Assembly: GCA_964578975.1 (NCBI GenBank)
Contig: CAZOFA010000001.1
Location: forward strand, 12,732-76,731
Direction: 5' to 3'
Origin: CAYRUP01 sp964578975
Lineage (GTDB): Bacteria > Pseudomonadota > Gammaproteobacteria > DSM-16500
Length of the DNA: 64,000 nucleotides
The notes beneath the pieces were generated by a model that was given only the letters and a program-made list of their open reading frames with translations, made no database searches and was not told the origin of the DNA. Each line of letters begins with the position of its first letter. Position 1 is the first letter of the stretch. Position numbers and translations under genes: made by a program. This document shows positions 6,975 to 15,585 of this stretch, piece by piece.

Positions 6975-8465
6975 ATGAAAACGGCAATCACCCCCACGCG
7001 TGAACAGGATTATCCTGAATGGTATCAACAAGTCATTAAAGCGGCAGACCTTGCAGAAGTATCACCCGTGCGTGGATGCATGATTATTAAACCATGGGGA
7101 TTTGCGATTTGGGAAAATATTCAACGTGTGTTGGATGATCAGCTCAAAGCAACCGGACATAAAAATCTCTATTTTCCTTTGCTGATTCCTTCCAGTTTTT
7201 TAGAGCAAGAAGCGGCACACATTGATGGTTTTGCCAAAGAGTGTGCGGTCGTCACACACACACGACTGGCGAAAAATGAAAAAGGTAAATTAGTGCCATC
7301 GAGTCCACTGGAGGAACCTTACATTATTCGTCCCACGTCAGAAGCGATCATTGGTGAAGCTTACGCGCGTTGGATTCAATCGTATCGTGATCTACCGATG
7401 TTGATGAATCAATGGGTCAATGTCATGCGTTGGGAAATGCGCACACGACTTTTTTTACGTACTTCAGAATTTTTGTGGCAAGAAGGTCATACGGCGCACG
7501 CCACCGAAGAAGAAGCACGCGCAGAAACACTGAAAATTCTCGATCTTTACACGCGTTTTGTTGAAGACACGATGGCAATTCCTGTGATCAAAGGTGAAAA
7601 ATCTGAGAGCGAACGTTTTCCCGGTGCTGTGAACACCTATACCATTGAAGCGATGATGCAAGATAAAAAAGCATTGCAAAGTGGCACATCACATTATCTC
7701 GGACAAAATTTCGCGCGTGCATTTAACATTAAATTTTTAAATCGCGATAGCGTCGAACAATTCGTTCACACGACGTCATGGGGTGTCAGTACGCGGTTAA
7801 TTGGCGGCCTCATCATGACACACAGTGATGATAATGGTTTGGTGTTGCCACCTAAACTTGCGCCGACACATGTTGTCATTTTGCCGATCGTGCATAAAGA
7901 AGAACAACGTCATGACATTTTGACGTATTGCGAAAAAATTGCCGAAGAGTTGCGTAAAATTCCGTATTTCAATCGAACGATTTCCGTTGAAATTGATCAA
8001 CGTGAATTAACCGGTGGTGAAAAAGCCTGGAGCTCGGTGAAAAAAGGCATTCCGATTCGGATTGAAATTGGTAATAAAGAACGTGAAACGCAAAATGTTT
8101 TTTTAGGCAGGCGTGATTGGGAATATAAAAAACGTGAAACAACAGAATTACGTCATTTTCTTGCAACGGTCGCCTTACAACTCGACGAAATTCAAACGAA
8201 TTTGTTTAATCGTGCACGCGATTTTCAACAAAAAAATACGCAAACAATCGAATGCGAAGCAGATTTTTATGAATTTTTTGCCGAGAGTGATGGCGGGTTT
8301 GCACTGGCACACTGGAATGGGGATCCGGCGATTGAAGCTAAAATCAAACAAGATTTAAATGTGACGATTCGTTGTATTCCGATGGTTGAGAAACCTGAGC
8401 CGGGGGTTTGTATTTTTAGTGGCGAAAAAAGCCCGCAGCGTGTGGTGTTTGCGAAGGCGTATTAA
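6975..8465 (+). CDS. proS: Prolyl-tRNA synthetase, type 3 (archaeal/eukaryotic-like)
   Basis: Class II synthetase attaching proline to tRNA-Pro. At 496 residues it is much shorter than the usual gammaproteobacterial enzyme of about 570, and it lacks the editing (INS) domain between motifs 2 and 3. The N-terminus (YPEWYQQVIKAADLAE, then VRGCMIIKPWGFAIWE), the motif 2 region (NQWVNVMRWEMRTRLFLRT), WQEGHTAHAT and the C-terminal zinc-like domain ending in tyrosine (FAKAY) are those of the type 3 group found in archaea, eukaryotes and some bacteria. GAVNTYTIEAMM and GTSHYLGQNFA also fit. Likely acquired laterally in this lineage. Whether a second, bacterial-type proS exists elsewhere cannot be told. 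Confidence 0.94.
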   Translation: MKTAITPTREQDYPEWYQQVIKAADLAEVSPVRGCMIIKPWGFAIWENIQRVLDDQLKATGHKNLYFPLLIPSSFLEQEAAHIDGFAKECAVVTHTRLAKNEKGKLVPSSPLEEPYIIRPTSEAIIGEAYARWIQSYRDLPMLMNQWVNVMRWEMRTRLFLRTSEFLWQEGHTAHATEEEARAETLKILDLYTRFVEDTMAIPVIKGEKSESERFPGAVNTYTIEAMMQDKKALQSGTSHYLGQNFARAFNIKFLNRDSVEQFVHTTSWGVSTRLIGGLIMTHSDDNGLVLPPKLAPTHVVILPIVHKEEQRHDILTYCEKIAEELRKIPYFNRTISVEIDQRELTGGEKAWSSVKKGIPIRIEIGNKERETQNVFLGRRDWEYKKRETTELRHFLATVALQLDEIQTNLFNRARDFQQKNTQTIECEADFYEFFAESDGGFALAHWNGDPAIEAKIKQDLNVTIRCIPMVEKPEPGVCIFSGEKSPQRVVFAKAY

Positions 8466-8472
8466 TTTGGGT

Positions 8473-8498
8473 GTCATTCCCGCGAAGGCGGGAATGAC
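8473..8498. repeat. Family A palindromic repeat
   Basis: Perfect copy (11-bp arms, GAAG loop) eight bases after the proS stop, between two same-strand genes. It could act as a terminator or mRNA-end stabiliser; no T tract follows. Confidence 0.9.
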
Positions 8499-8605
8499 AT
8501 GGCGGGACAGGAATGACATAGAGGAGCTGTGAATGACAGCAGTTTTCTCGTTTGCATATTTATGCTAACCTTGCCGCATTTCATTTGATGTTTAAGGATC
8601 ATTTA

Positions 8606-9640
8606 ATGACGACCCCCTCTGATTTAGAAAACACCATTAACAAACTCGCTCAACGTGGCAAAGGTATTCTTGCTGCTGATGAAAGTGGCGCCACGATCGG
8701 CAAACGTTTTGCCGCACTCAACATTGAATCCACGGAAGAAACTCGCCGCACCTATCGTGACATGTTAATCACCACGCCCGGCATCAATGAATTTATTGCG
8801 GGCGTTATTTTGTTCGAAGAAACCTTAAATCAAAAAACACTGGATGGCACACCATTTCCAGAAAAATTAAAACAATTGGGCATTTTACCGGGCATTAAAG
8901 TCGATAAAGGTTTAGTGATGTTGCCCAACACGGCAGATGAACAATTCACCCAAGGTTTAGATGGTCTTGCTGAACGACTCGCTGACTATAAAAATAAAGG
9001 GGCTTGTTTTGCAAAATGGCGTGCCGTTTATAACATCACACCCAATACACCGAGCACGCTTGCGATCAAAACGAATGCGGAAGGTCTTGCGAGTTATGCA
9101 GCACTGTGTCAAGCGCAACAGATTGTGCCGATTGTTGAACCTGAAGTGTTAATTGATGGTGATTATAATTTAGAACGCTCTATGGAAGTCACAGATAAAG
9201 TGTTACATGCTGTATTTAACGCATTATATCGTCATAAAGTTAAACTTGAATACATGGTGTTGAAACCAAGCATGGTGATTAGCGGTAAAAAACATGCAAG
9301 CAAAGCATCGGTCGAACAAGTCGCTAAAGCCACCATCACCGTTTTGCGTCGCAACGTTCCAGCGGCTGTTCCTACCATTAATTTTCTCTCAGGCGGTCAG
9401 TCGTCTGAAGATGCAACCGCGCACTTGAATGCCATGAACGCACTGTCATCGCATCTTCCCTGGAATGTTAGCTATTCTTATGCACGTGCACTACAAGATT
9501 ATGCGATGAAAATTTGGCAAGGGGACAATAAAAATATTCCACTCGCACAAAAAGCATTTTATCAACGTGCAAAATTAAATAGTTTAGCAGCGATTGGGAA
9601 ATATGCGCCTTCCATGGAGAAGGAAACGTCAATTGCTTAA
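8606..9640 (+). CDS. Fructose-bisphosphate aldolase, class I (eukaryotic-like)
   Basis: Cleaves fructose-1,6-bisphosphate in glycolysis, or makes it in gluconeogenesis, by a Schiff-base mechanism. The ATG at 8606 (MTTPSDLENTINKLAQ) is chosen over the upstream ATG at 8552 because it follows SD AAGGA and begins where family members begin; this gives 344 residues. Key segments are GKGILAADES, the Schiff-base lysine in MVLKPSMV, PIVEPEVL with a catalytic Glu, and FLSGGQS. The enzyme is of the metazoan/plant type, not the metal-dependent class II common in gammaproteobacteria. It lacks the C-terminal tyrosine of animal aldolases. Monocistronic, flanked by a family A repeat upstream. Confidence 0.95.
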   Translation: MTTPSDLENTINKLAQRGKGILAADESGATIGKRFAALNIESTEETRRTYRDMLITTPGINEFIAGVILFEETLNQKTLDGTPFPEKLKQLGILPGIKVDKGLVMLPNTADEQFTQGLDGLAERLADYKNKGACFAKWRAVYNITPNTPSTLAIKTNAEGLASYAALCQAQQIVPIVEPEVLIDGDYNLERSMEVTDKVLHAVFNALYRHKVKLEYMVLKPSMVISGKKHASKASVEQVAKATITVLRRNVPAAVPTINFLSGGQSSEDATAHLNAMNALSSHLPWNVSYSYARALQDYAMKIWQGDNKNIPLAQKAFYQRAKLNSLAAIGKYAPSMEKETSIA

Positions 9641-9667
9641 AATTGTTGGCTAAATGGAATTTACCTT

Positions 9668-9928
9668 ATGACAATGAGCTTAATGAATACGATAGAAGCA
9701 AAAGAACAATTTGCTGATTTAATTAATCGGGTCGCCCACAGCAAAGAACGCATTATTTTAACGCGTCGCGGCAAAGAAATTGCCGCGATTATTTCCATTG
9801 ATGATTTACAATTATTATTGGAAATACAAAACAAGCATGATTTGCGTGATGCAATTGATGCGTTAAAAGAAGCGCGCAATAGCGGCACAATTTCTTTGGA
9901 ACAATTAAAAGAAAATCTGAGCACATGA
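9668..9928 (+). CDS. Type II antitoxin, Phd/YefM family
   Basis: An 86-residue protein with the family's N-terminal fold: MNTIEAKEQFADLINRV, then ERIILTRRGKEIAAIISIDDLQLL, where RRGKEIAAI is the typical strand. The N-terminal half should bind its own promoter, and the C-terminal helical tail (NKHDLRDAIDALKEARN) should neutralise the toxin. The toxin gene overlaps it by four bases (ATGA), the classic antitoxin-first arrangement. GGAAT lies upstream of the ATG. Autoregulation of the pair is expected from the family; no operator palindrome was evident. Confidence 0.9.
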   Translation: MTMSLMNTIEAKEQFADLINRVAHSKERIILTRRGKEIAAIISIDDLQLLLEIQNKHDLRDAIDALKEARNSGTISLEQLKENLST

Positions 9929-10161
9929 CCAATCCTTATCATGTAAAAATTGCACCGAAAGCCGCAGAGCAAATTAAAATGCTTTCGCCTAAAAGTCGCA
10001 AATTAATTTTAAAACTGGTCGAAGCGCTCGCCATTAATCCTCGTCCGCCCGGTGTAAATAAAATCGAAGGAATGACAGGGCTTTATTCTGAATCGATCAC
10101 AAATTTTCGTTTGATCTATAAAGTGGAAGAGCAGGAGATTTTGTTGTTGTTGGTAAAATAA
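9925..10161 (+). CDS. RelE/ParE-family toxin, possibly shortened at the C-terminus
   Basis: A 78-residue basic protein with RelE-type features: YHVKIAPKAAEQIKMLSPKSRKLILKLVEAL, then GVNKIEGMTGLYSESITNFRLIYKVEEQEILLLLVK. The IEGMTGLYS...NFRLIYKV block is characteristic of toxins that cleave mRNA on the ribosome. Family members usually continue past this last strand with a short basic tail (GHRxxVY-like) contributing catalytic residues. Here translation stops straight after LLLLVK, so activity may be weakened or lost. A shifted frame past the stop does not restore a convincing tail. Confidence 0.86.
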   Translation: MTNPYHVKIAPKAAEQIKMLSPKSRKLILKLVEALAINPRPPGVNKIEGMTGLYSESITNFRLIYKVEEQEILLLLVK

Positions 10162-10180
10162 TTTGTGACGCGACAGCCGT

Positions 10181-11206
10181 TTAATGCAACGTGATACCCA
10201 CCATTTTTCCAATAAGAAACGTGGCACCGCCTGCGAGACTACCAATCAATAACATGCGCAAACCACTCCACACAGCACTGCGATTCGTGAAAAGACTTAA
10301 CAGGCTGCCGATCACAATCAAGAAAAATCCGGTCAACCCAATACTAAAAAAGATCGTGGTATTTTCACTCATGAGAAAAAACGGCAACAACGGAATAAAT
10401 GCACCAATGCCGAATGATAAAAAGGATGAAACGGCAGCGCCGATGGGTGATCCTAGTTCTTGTGGATTTAAACCTAATTCTTCGCGCGCGAGGGTATCAA
10501 GTGCTTTTTCTGGATTGCTAATAATCAAATTTGCCATGGCTTTGGCTTCAGCCAGTGGCACACCGCGTGCGCGATAAATACAGGCAAGTTCAGCGGCTTC
10601 TTCTTCTGGATAAAGCGACAACTCTTCGCGTTCTAACTCAATTTGATATTCAAAAAATTCGCGTTGTGAACGCATTGAAACATATTCACCTGCCGCCATT
10701 GAACAGGCGCCCGCGAGCAATCCTGCAATGCCCGATAGCACAATAAAATCATGTTGCGCATTCGCACCTACAATGCCTAACAACAAGCTCACGTTGGAAA
10801 TCAAACCATCATTCACACCGAAAACCGCGGCGCGTAAATTTCCTGCCGTATTTAATCCTTTATGTCGTGATTCTAAATGTGATGGCGCAGGAAGATTGGA
10901 CGGCGCGCCGGAATAAATTGACATGCCGCGCACTTTCATCGCCGATAAAATAAATCGCATGGATTGCACGCCAAACAAGCTAATCAATCCGCCCACTAAT
11001 TGGGTGCGAAAATTTGGTTTGTGCACTAATGGTATTTGCTCGCCGGATTTTTTTAATTTACTTTCCCAAATTTTTGCTTGTTTCTCGGCGCCATCGGCTA
11101 ATTCAAGAAAAAGTTTTTGCCGCGCTGCATCCACTTCACGCTGCGCGATTTTTTGATAAAGATACGCTGAATTTTTTTCTTCTTGCCAATTTTTTAAAAA
11201 AATCAT
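10181..11206 (-). CDS. VIT1/CCC1-family iron/manganese transporter with ferritin-like N-terminal domain
   Basis: A 341-residue membrane protein. Residues 1-85 form a helical ferritin/rubrerythrin-like domain rich in Glu and Lys (LKNWQEEKNSAYLYQKIA, FLELADGAEKQAKIWE). From about 118 comes the CCC1 core: NLRAAVFGVNDGLISNVSLL, a segment rich in Ala and Gly (LSGIAGLLAGACSMAAGEYVS), a cytoplasmic Glu-rich helical linker (EYQIELEREELSLYPEEEAAE), and further transmembrane helices to the end. Such fusions (MbfA-like) export or sequester Fe/Mn across the inner membrane, with the N-terminal domain sensing or binding metal. Convergent with the toxin gene; immediate neighbour of nrdJ on the same strand (18-base gap). 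Confidence 0.92.
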   Translation of the reverse strand: MIFLKNWQEEKNSAYLYQKIAQREVDAARQKLFLELADGAEKQAKIWESKLKKSGEQIPLVHKPNFRTQLVGGLISLFGVQSMRFILSAMKVRGMSIYSGAPSNLPAPSHLESRHKGLNTAGNLRAAVFGVNDGLISNVSLLLGIVGANAQHDFIVLSGIAGLLAGACSMAAGEYVSMRSQREFFEYQIELEREELSLYPEEEAAELACIYRARGVPLAEAKAMANLIISNPEKALDTLAREELGLNPQELGSPIGAAVSSFLSFGIGAFIPLLPFFLMSENTTIFFSIGLTGFFLIVIGSLLSLFTNRSAVWSGLRMLLIGSLAGGATFLIGKMVGITLH

Positions 11207-11224
11207 CGAAAGCTTCTCCGCAAC

Positions 11225-13021
11225 TTATTCTGCATAATAACAACATCGATCAGTGGATTCATCCATGGTGATAACACTCTCTTTTTTCTTTTTCGGCCGA
11301 AAAATCGTACAGCCTTTCAATCCTAAATTGTAAGCTTGCATGTAAAGATCACTTAATTGCTCAAAAGGAAAATCTTTTCCGATGATAATTGTTTTTGATA
11401 CTGCATTATCAACATACGGTTGAATGGCTGCTTGCATGGCTAAATGTTGTTTGGGTAAAAGATTTTTTGCTTCAACCCATTGCGGAGGTAGTTGTTCTTT
11501 TTTATTTATTTTTCTCCAATGACGTAACGCGTAATCCATGACAGAAAATTTTATTAATTCTCCATTCACATTACGTAAAGCTCGATCGTAATCCGCACTA
11601 AAAATGGGTTCAATGCCATTGGAAACATTGTTGGCTAGTAAACTAATAGTGCCTGTGGGTGCGATGGCATTGTGATGGCTATTGCGAATTCCGTTTTTCA
11701 AAATCGCATTGCGCATGTCTTCCGATAAATTCTGCACGAAATTTCCTTGCGCATATTTCTGTGCATGGAAACCTGCAAAGACACCCCGTTCCTTCGCCAA
11801 ATCCATTGATGCTTGCCAGGTTTTTTCCATCACAAATTTCATGAGTTGGTTGGCAAGTTTTAATGATGCTTCATCGCCATATTTTAAATTGAGCATGACA
11901 AACATGTCGGCCAATCCGGTGACGCCCAGACCAATGCGTCTGGTCGCATACACTTCTTGTTTTTGCATTTTGAGTGGATAGTGTGAAATATCAATCACGT
12001 TATCTAAAAAACGTGTCGCAACAATGACTGTTTGTTCTATACCATCCCAATCAACAGATGCCTTATTGCTAAAAGGATTTTGCACGAATTGTGTGAGATT
12101 TATCGCGCCTAAATTACATGCACCATTTATCGGCAATGGAATTTCACCGCCCGGATTTGTCGCGCAAATCCATTCGCGATACCACAAATTATTTTGTCGA
12201 TTAATGGTATCTTCAAAAAGCACACTCGGTTCGGTGTGATCGTAGCCTGATTTAATGATTTTTTGCCATAAATCGCGCGCATTGATGCGACGCACGATGC
12301 GACAAGCGACGGGTTCTGCACTGTTGCTCCAATGACGCAAAACAGTATCAGTGGCATCTAGCTCCGCTGCTGGAAAAATTAATTCCCAATCACGATTTTC
12401 TTTCACGCATTGCATGAAATTATCCGAGACCAAAACAGACACATTAAAAAAACGCAATTCTTGTGGGTCCGCTTTTACAGAAAGAAATTCTTCAATGTCC
12501 GGATGATCACAACGCAACACACCCATCATGGCACCACGTCTCACACCGGTTGATCCCATGATTGCACACATGGAATTCCAAATACGCATGAAAGAAACAG
12601 GGCCAGACGCCGTACCACCTGTTTGTGTGACAGAAAATCCGCGTGGACGTAATGTTGAAAAATCATAACCCACGCCACCCCCTTGCTGTAGCGTGAATGC
12701 GGCTTCTTTGAGTGAGTCAAAAATTCCTGATAAAGAATCTTCTAACAGTGGCATGACAAAACAATTAAACAATGTCACAGAATGTTTTGTGCCAGCGCCC
12801 GCCATAATTCTTCCGCCAGGTAAAAAACGAAAATTTTCTAGCGCTTGATAAAATTTTTCTTGCCAATGAGTTGCATTTTTTGCTTGCTCGGCTTTTGCAA
12901 CTGCTTTTGCGACACGTTGCCAAGTTTCTTCAATGCTTTGATCCACTGTTTTTTCTTTTTCGCGATAACGATATTTTTGATCCCACACTTTTTCTGAAAT
13001 CGTTTCTTGAAAAATGCTCAT
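11225..13021 (-). CDS. nrdJ: Ribonucleotide reductase, class II (B12-dependent), radical cysteine position is Gly
   Basis: Large-subunit-like ribonucleotide reductase of 598 residues. It shows [19 protein letters not shown] (Cys87, expected redox partner), [18 protein letters not shown], the active-site strand NPGGEIPLP (289-297), ACNLGAINL (Cys302, second redox cysteine), [12 protein letters not shown], and a C-terminal Cys pair (593-594) in RCCYYAE for re-reduction. In known enzymes the strand reads N-P-C-G-E, where Cys carries the thiyl radical; here the codon is GGC, giving Gly291. All else looks intact. Either a sequence error, a very recent inactivating mutation or a reductase-like paralogue. 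The ATGA overlap with hemE (13018-13021) indicates one transcript. Confidence 0.88.
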   Translation of the reverse strand: MSIFQETISEKVWDQKYRYREKEKTVDQSIEETWQRVAKAVAKAEQAKNATHWQEKFYQALENFRFLPGGRIMAGAGTKHSVTLFNCFVMPLLEDSLSGIFDSLKEAAFTLQQGGGVGYDFSTLRPRGFSVTQTGGTASGPVSFMRIWNSMCAIMGSTGVRRGAMMGVLRCDHPDIEEFLSVKADPQELRFFNVSVLVSDNFMQCVKENRDWELIFPAAELDATDTVLRHWSNSAEPVACRIVRRINARDLWQKIIKSGYDHTEPSVLFEDTINRQNNLWYREWICATNPGGEIPLPINGACNLGAINLTQFVQNPFSNKASVDWDGIEQTVIVATRFLDNVIDISHYPLKMQKQEVYATRRIGLGVTGLADMFVMLNLKYGDEASLKLANQLMKFVMEKTWQASMDLAKERGVFAGFHAQKYAQGNFVQNLSEDMRNAILKNGIRNSHHNAIAPTGTISLLANNVSNGIEPIFSADYDRALRNVNGELIKFSVMDYALRHWRKINKKEQLPPQWVEAKNLLPKQHLAMQAAIQPYVDNAVSKTIIIGKDFPFEQLSDLYMQAYNLGLKGCTIFRPKKKKESVITMDESTDRCCYYAE

Positions 13022-14094
13022 GAAACCTCCTTGGCATGATATTGGCGGCTCAATGAATGCACCGCATCAACTAATACTGTTACATTTTCAGGTGGCACAT
13101 CGGGTGTAATGCCGTGACCTAAATTAAAAATATGTCCTGAGCCCGTTCCATATTCCGCTAAAATTCGTGCGACATTTTGATAAATTTCGTCTGGTGTTTT
13201 GAGTAATAATTCTGGATGCATATTTCCTTGCAACGCGATTTTATTTTTAAGCTGAGCACGTGCTTGACCTAAATGCACTTGCCAATCCACACCGAGCACG
13301 TCACAACCCGTGTGCGCCATCTTTTCGAGCCACTGCGCACCATTTTTGGTAAACAAAATAATTGGAATGCGTCGTCCATGTTGTTCGCGAATTAAATTTT
13401 CGATGATTTGTTGCACGTAGTTGAGAGAAAATTCTTGATACTGTTGCGTTTCTAACATGCCGCCCCACGTGTCAAATATCATCACCAGATGAACGCCTGC
13501 TTTGATCTGCGCATTTAAATGTTCTGCAACCGATTGTGCTAATCGATCGAGTAAGGTATGGAGTAAGCGTGCATCTTCGCGCAGCAACGCGCGAATCATG
13601 GGAAATTCTTTATGCGCGCGACCTTCCACCATATAAGTTGCGAGGGTCCATGGACTACCACAAAAACCGATTAAAGGAACCCGTCCGGCTAACTCGTGTT
13701 GAATCATGCGGATTGCATCTAAGACATATTTTAATTGAGTTTCTGGATCAGGCACTGAGAGCGCTGTGATATCGCTGGCAGATTTAAGCGGTCTTTCAAA
13801 TAGGGGGCCGGATCCTTCCACAACTTGCAGTCCGAGTCCCATCGCATCGGGAATAGTTAAAATATCAGAGAAAACAATGGCGGCATCGAGCGGGAAACGT
13901 TTCAGTGGTTGAAGGGTCACTTCGCAGGCTAATTCGGGTGTTTTACACAACGTCAAGAAACTACCGGCGCGTTGACGTGTTGCGCGATATTCGGGCAAAT
14001 AGCGGCCAGCTTGGCGCATAATCCAGATGGGCGTCTGATCGATAGGCTCATGCGCAATGGCTCGAAGCACGCGATCATTTTTTAATTCAATCAT
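13018..14094 (-). CDS. hemE: Uroporphyrinogen decarboxylase
   Basis: Removes four acetate carboxyls from uroporphyrinogen III to give coproporphyrinogen III in haem synthesis. The 358 residues are family length. Signature motifs: [19 protein letters not shown] near the N-terminus (substrate-binding Arg), [14 protein letters not shown] (catalytic Asp), [22 protein letters not shown] and [16 protein letters not shown] near the end. The downstream class II reductase gene overlaps its stop by four bases. Divergent from the lipoprotein gene, leaving a 139-bp gap for two promoters. Confidence 0.96.
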   Translation of the reverse strand: MIELKNDRVLRAIAHEPIDQTPIWIMRQAGRYLPEYRATRQRAGSFLTLCKTPELACEVTLQPLKRFPLDAAIVFSDILTIPDAMGLGLQVVEGSGPLFERPLKSASDITALSVPDPETQLKYVLDAIRMIQHELAGRVPLIGFCGSPWTLATYMVEGRAHKEFPMIRALLREDARLLHTLLDRLAQSVAEHLNAQIKAGVHLVMIFDTWGGMLETQQYQEFSLNYVQQIIENLIREQHGRRIPIILFTKNGAQWLEKMAHTGCDVLGVDWQVHLGQARAQLKNKIALQGNMHPELLLKTPDEIYQNVARILAEYGTGSGHIFNLGHGITPDVPPENVTVLVDAVHSLSRQYHAKEVS

Positions 14095-14233
14095 GGGTAC
14101 GGTTACCTATTCTTATCTTTTGGCTGTTCAAGATCTTTATTGTCCTGCGATCGTTTGTACCATGCAACAGGCTTTGCATGAAGAACCATTTAGAGATACG
14201 ATTAGCCTTTTAACACACAAAAGGAAGATAGCT

Positions 14234-14809
14234 ATGCAAAAACAAATTTTGGCCGTTGCATTAACCAGTCTCTGTTTAATGGGCGTGACGGCTTGCCAAC
14301 AAAAACCAGCGAATGATGACAACAAAACAACGGCTGAAGCCATTAAAGCGCCAGATGCAACCACGCAAACCACGACGCAGACGACAACAACCGCTGCGAA
14401 TGCCAATCCAACGACAACCGAAGCCACCCCGCAAAGCAACGTCGCGACAACAACCTCCACCACCACGTCAACTGACCCCAGTGGAAATGCGACGACCACT
14501 TCAACGTCGGTGACAGCACCCACACCAGGAACACCGGCCGCAACAGCACCTGCAGCTCCTGCAGCACCAGGCATGCCCGCACCAGGTGATGCCACCACCC
14601 AGAATGGCGCCGCGGCACCCGCACCCGCAATGAGTGGTTCCATGCCACCAGCACCCAACTCTACCAGCGTCACCACAACAACACCGCCGGGTAGCACAAC
14701 CAATACGACAACAACAGTGACAACACCGACTGCAGCACCAGCACCGGGAACAGCTCCTACTCCAACTGTGTCAGGCACAACCCCTGTTCAACCTGCTCCA
14801 GGTCAATAA
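14234..14809 (+). CDS. Thr/Ala/Pro-rich lipoprotein
   Basis: The ATG at 14234 follows SD AAAGGAAG and gives 191 residues beginning with a lipoprotein signal peptide: MQKQILAVALTSLCLMGVTAC, with lipobox VTAC and lipid attachment at Cys21. The mature protein is almost entirely low complexity, made of Thr-rich runs (TTQTTTQTTTTA, TTTSTTTSTD) and Ala/Pro/Gly segments, with no globular domain. It is probably an extended envelope-anchored spacer or surface protein; no specific function can be assigned. The antisense strand is also open because of the biased composition, but that reading has no coding features. The repetitive ACA/CCA codons make replication slippage likely. Confidence 0.8.
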   Translation: MQKQILAVALTSLCLMGVTACQQKPANDDNKTTAEAIKAPDATTQTTTQTTTTAANANPTTTEATPQSNVATTTSTTTSTDPSGNATTTSTSVTAPTPGTPAATAPAAPAAPGMPAPGDATTQNGAAAPAPAMSGSMPPAPNSTSVTTTTPPGSTTNTTTTVTTPTAAPAPGTAPTPTVSGTTPVQPAPGQ

Positions 14810-14830
14810 AAATTTCAATCCGATCACTTT

Positions 14831-14861
14831 CCTTCGAGCGTCGCTTCGCGACCTTCGAAGG
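14831..14861. terminator. Stem-loop after the lipoprotein gene
   Basis: Arms CCTTCGA/TCGAAGG enclose an inner GTCGC-TTC-GCGAC stem, 21 bases after the stop. No T tract follows, so intrinsic termination is uncertain. Confidence 0.4.
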
Positions 14862-14892
14862 GGTGAGCGTATGTCATTGCGAGTCTTTTACC

Positions 14893-14975
14893 CGTCATTG
14901 CGAGCGTAGCGAAGCAATCCAGGTTTTCTTGATCGACACACAAACCTGGATTGCTTCGCTGCACTCGCAATGACG
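14893..14975. repeat. Family B long inverted repeat
   Basis: An 83-bp hairpin with arms of about 35 bp. It starts CGTCATTGCGAGCG and ends CGCAATGACG, with inner arms AAGCAATCCAGGTTT/AAACCTGGATTGCTT. It lies between convergent genes (lipoprotein and aroK). Close copies are at 33261-33350 and 62707-62787. Confidence 0.93.
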
Positions 14976-14984
14976 ATAGGCGTT

Positions 14985-15506
14985 CTACTTGCGACGCAAC
15001 CAATGAATAATTTCATCCGCCACAGCGTGTACGCTTCTTTTATCGGTTAACACACGAAAATCCGCCATTCCTTGATAAAGAGGTTCACGTTCTTCCTGAA
15101 GTATTTTTAATATTTCATTGCGATTTTTGACGCGCAATAACGGTCTTCGACTTTCATTTAACGTTCTGGCACTTTGATAACGCAGGGATACCTCAAGATA
15201 AACAACGACACCATGTTGTTGCAACGCAGTACGTGAGTTCTCTGAGAGAATAGTGCCGCCTCCCGTCGCTAAAATGATGTTAGACATCGTCGCTAATTCA
15301 GCGACAACCGCTTCCTCACGTTTACGAAACCCAGGCTCGCCTTCTAAATCAAAAATCCAACCAATATCCACACCCGTTCTTTTTTCGATTTCTTCATCCG
15401 TGTCAAAAAAATCCATGTTTAGTTGAGCCGCTAAATATTTTCCAACACTGCTTTTGCCTGCGCCCATCGGCCCAATCAAAAAAATGTTGTTATGTTTTTT
15501 TTTCAC
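14985..15506 (-). CDS. aroK: Shikimate kinase
   Basis: Phosphorylates shikimate at O3 in aromatic amino-acid synthesis. P-loop GPMGAGKSS close to the N-terminus, DTDEEIEKR for shikimate and magnesium, GFRKREE, ATGGGTIL and RRPLL are all present. I start at GTG 15506 (VKKKHNNIFLIGPM, 173 residues): AAGGGG lies seven bases upstream and the protein then begins like E. coli AroK. The alternative GTG at 15551 lacks a ribosome site. It sits downstream of pilQ as in many gammaproteobacteria, but aroB does not follow. Confidence 0.94.
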   Translation of the reverse strand: MKKKHNNIFLIGPMGAGKSSVGKYLAAQLNMDFFDTDEEIEKRTGVDIGWIFDLEGEPGFRKREEAVVAELATMSNIILATGGGTILSENSRTALQQHGVVVYLEVSLRYQSARTLNESRRPLLRVKNRNEILKILQEEREPLYQGMADFRVLTDKRSVHAVADEIIHWLRRK

Positions 15507-15585
15507 CGCGAGTCCCCTTGCTTTCTGTTTTGAAAGTTTAATGAAAGCCACGGGCTAGATCAAACGATAATTGGCTCTTTTCTGG

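Noticed and set aside
10156..10190. Frameshifted continuation of the RelE toxin
   Set aside because: The alternative frame (KIICDATAV) does not resemble the conserved basic tail.
14137..14778. Long antisense reading frame rich in Val/Gly/Ala opposite the lipoprotein
   Set aside because: It is the mirror of ACA/CCA/GCA-rich codons; no signal, domain or ribosome site. The plus strand has a lipobox and SD.
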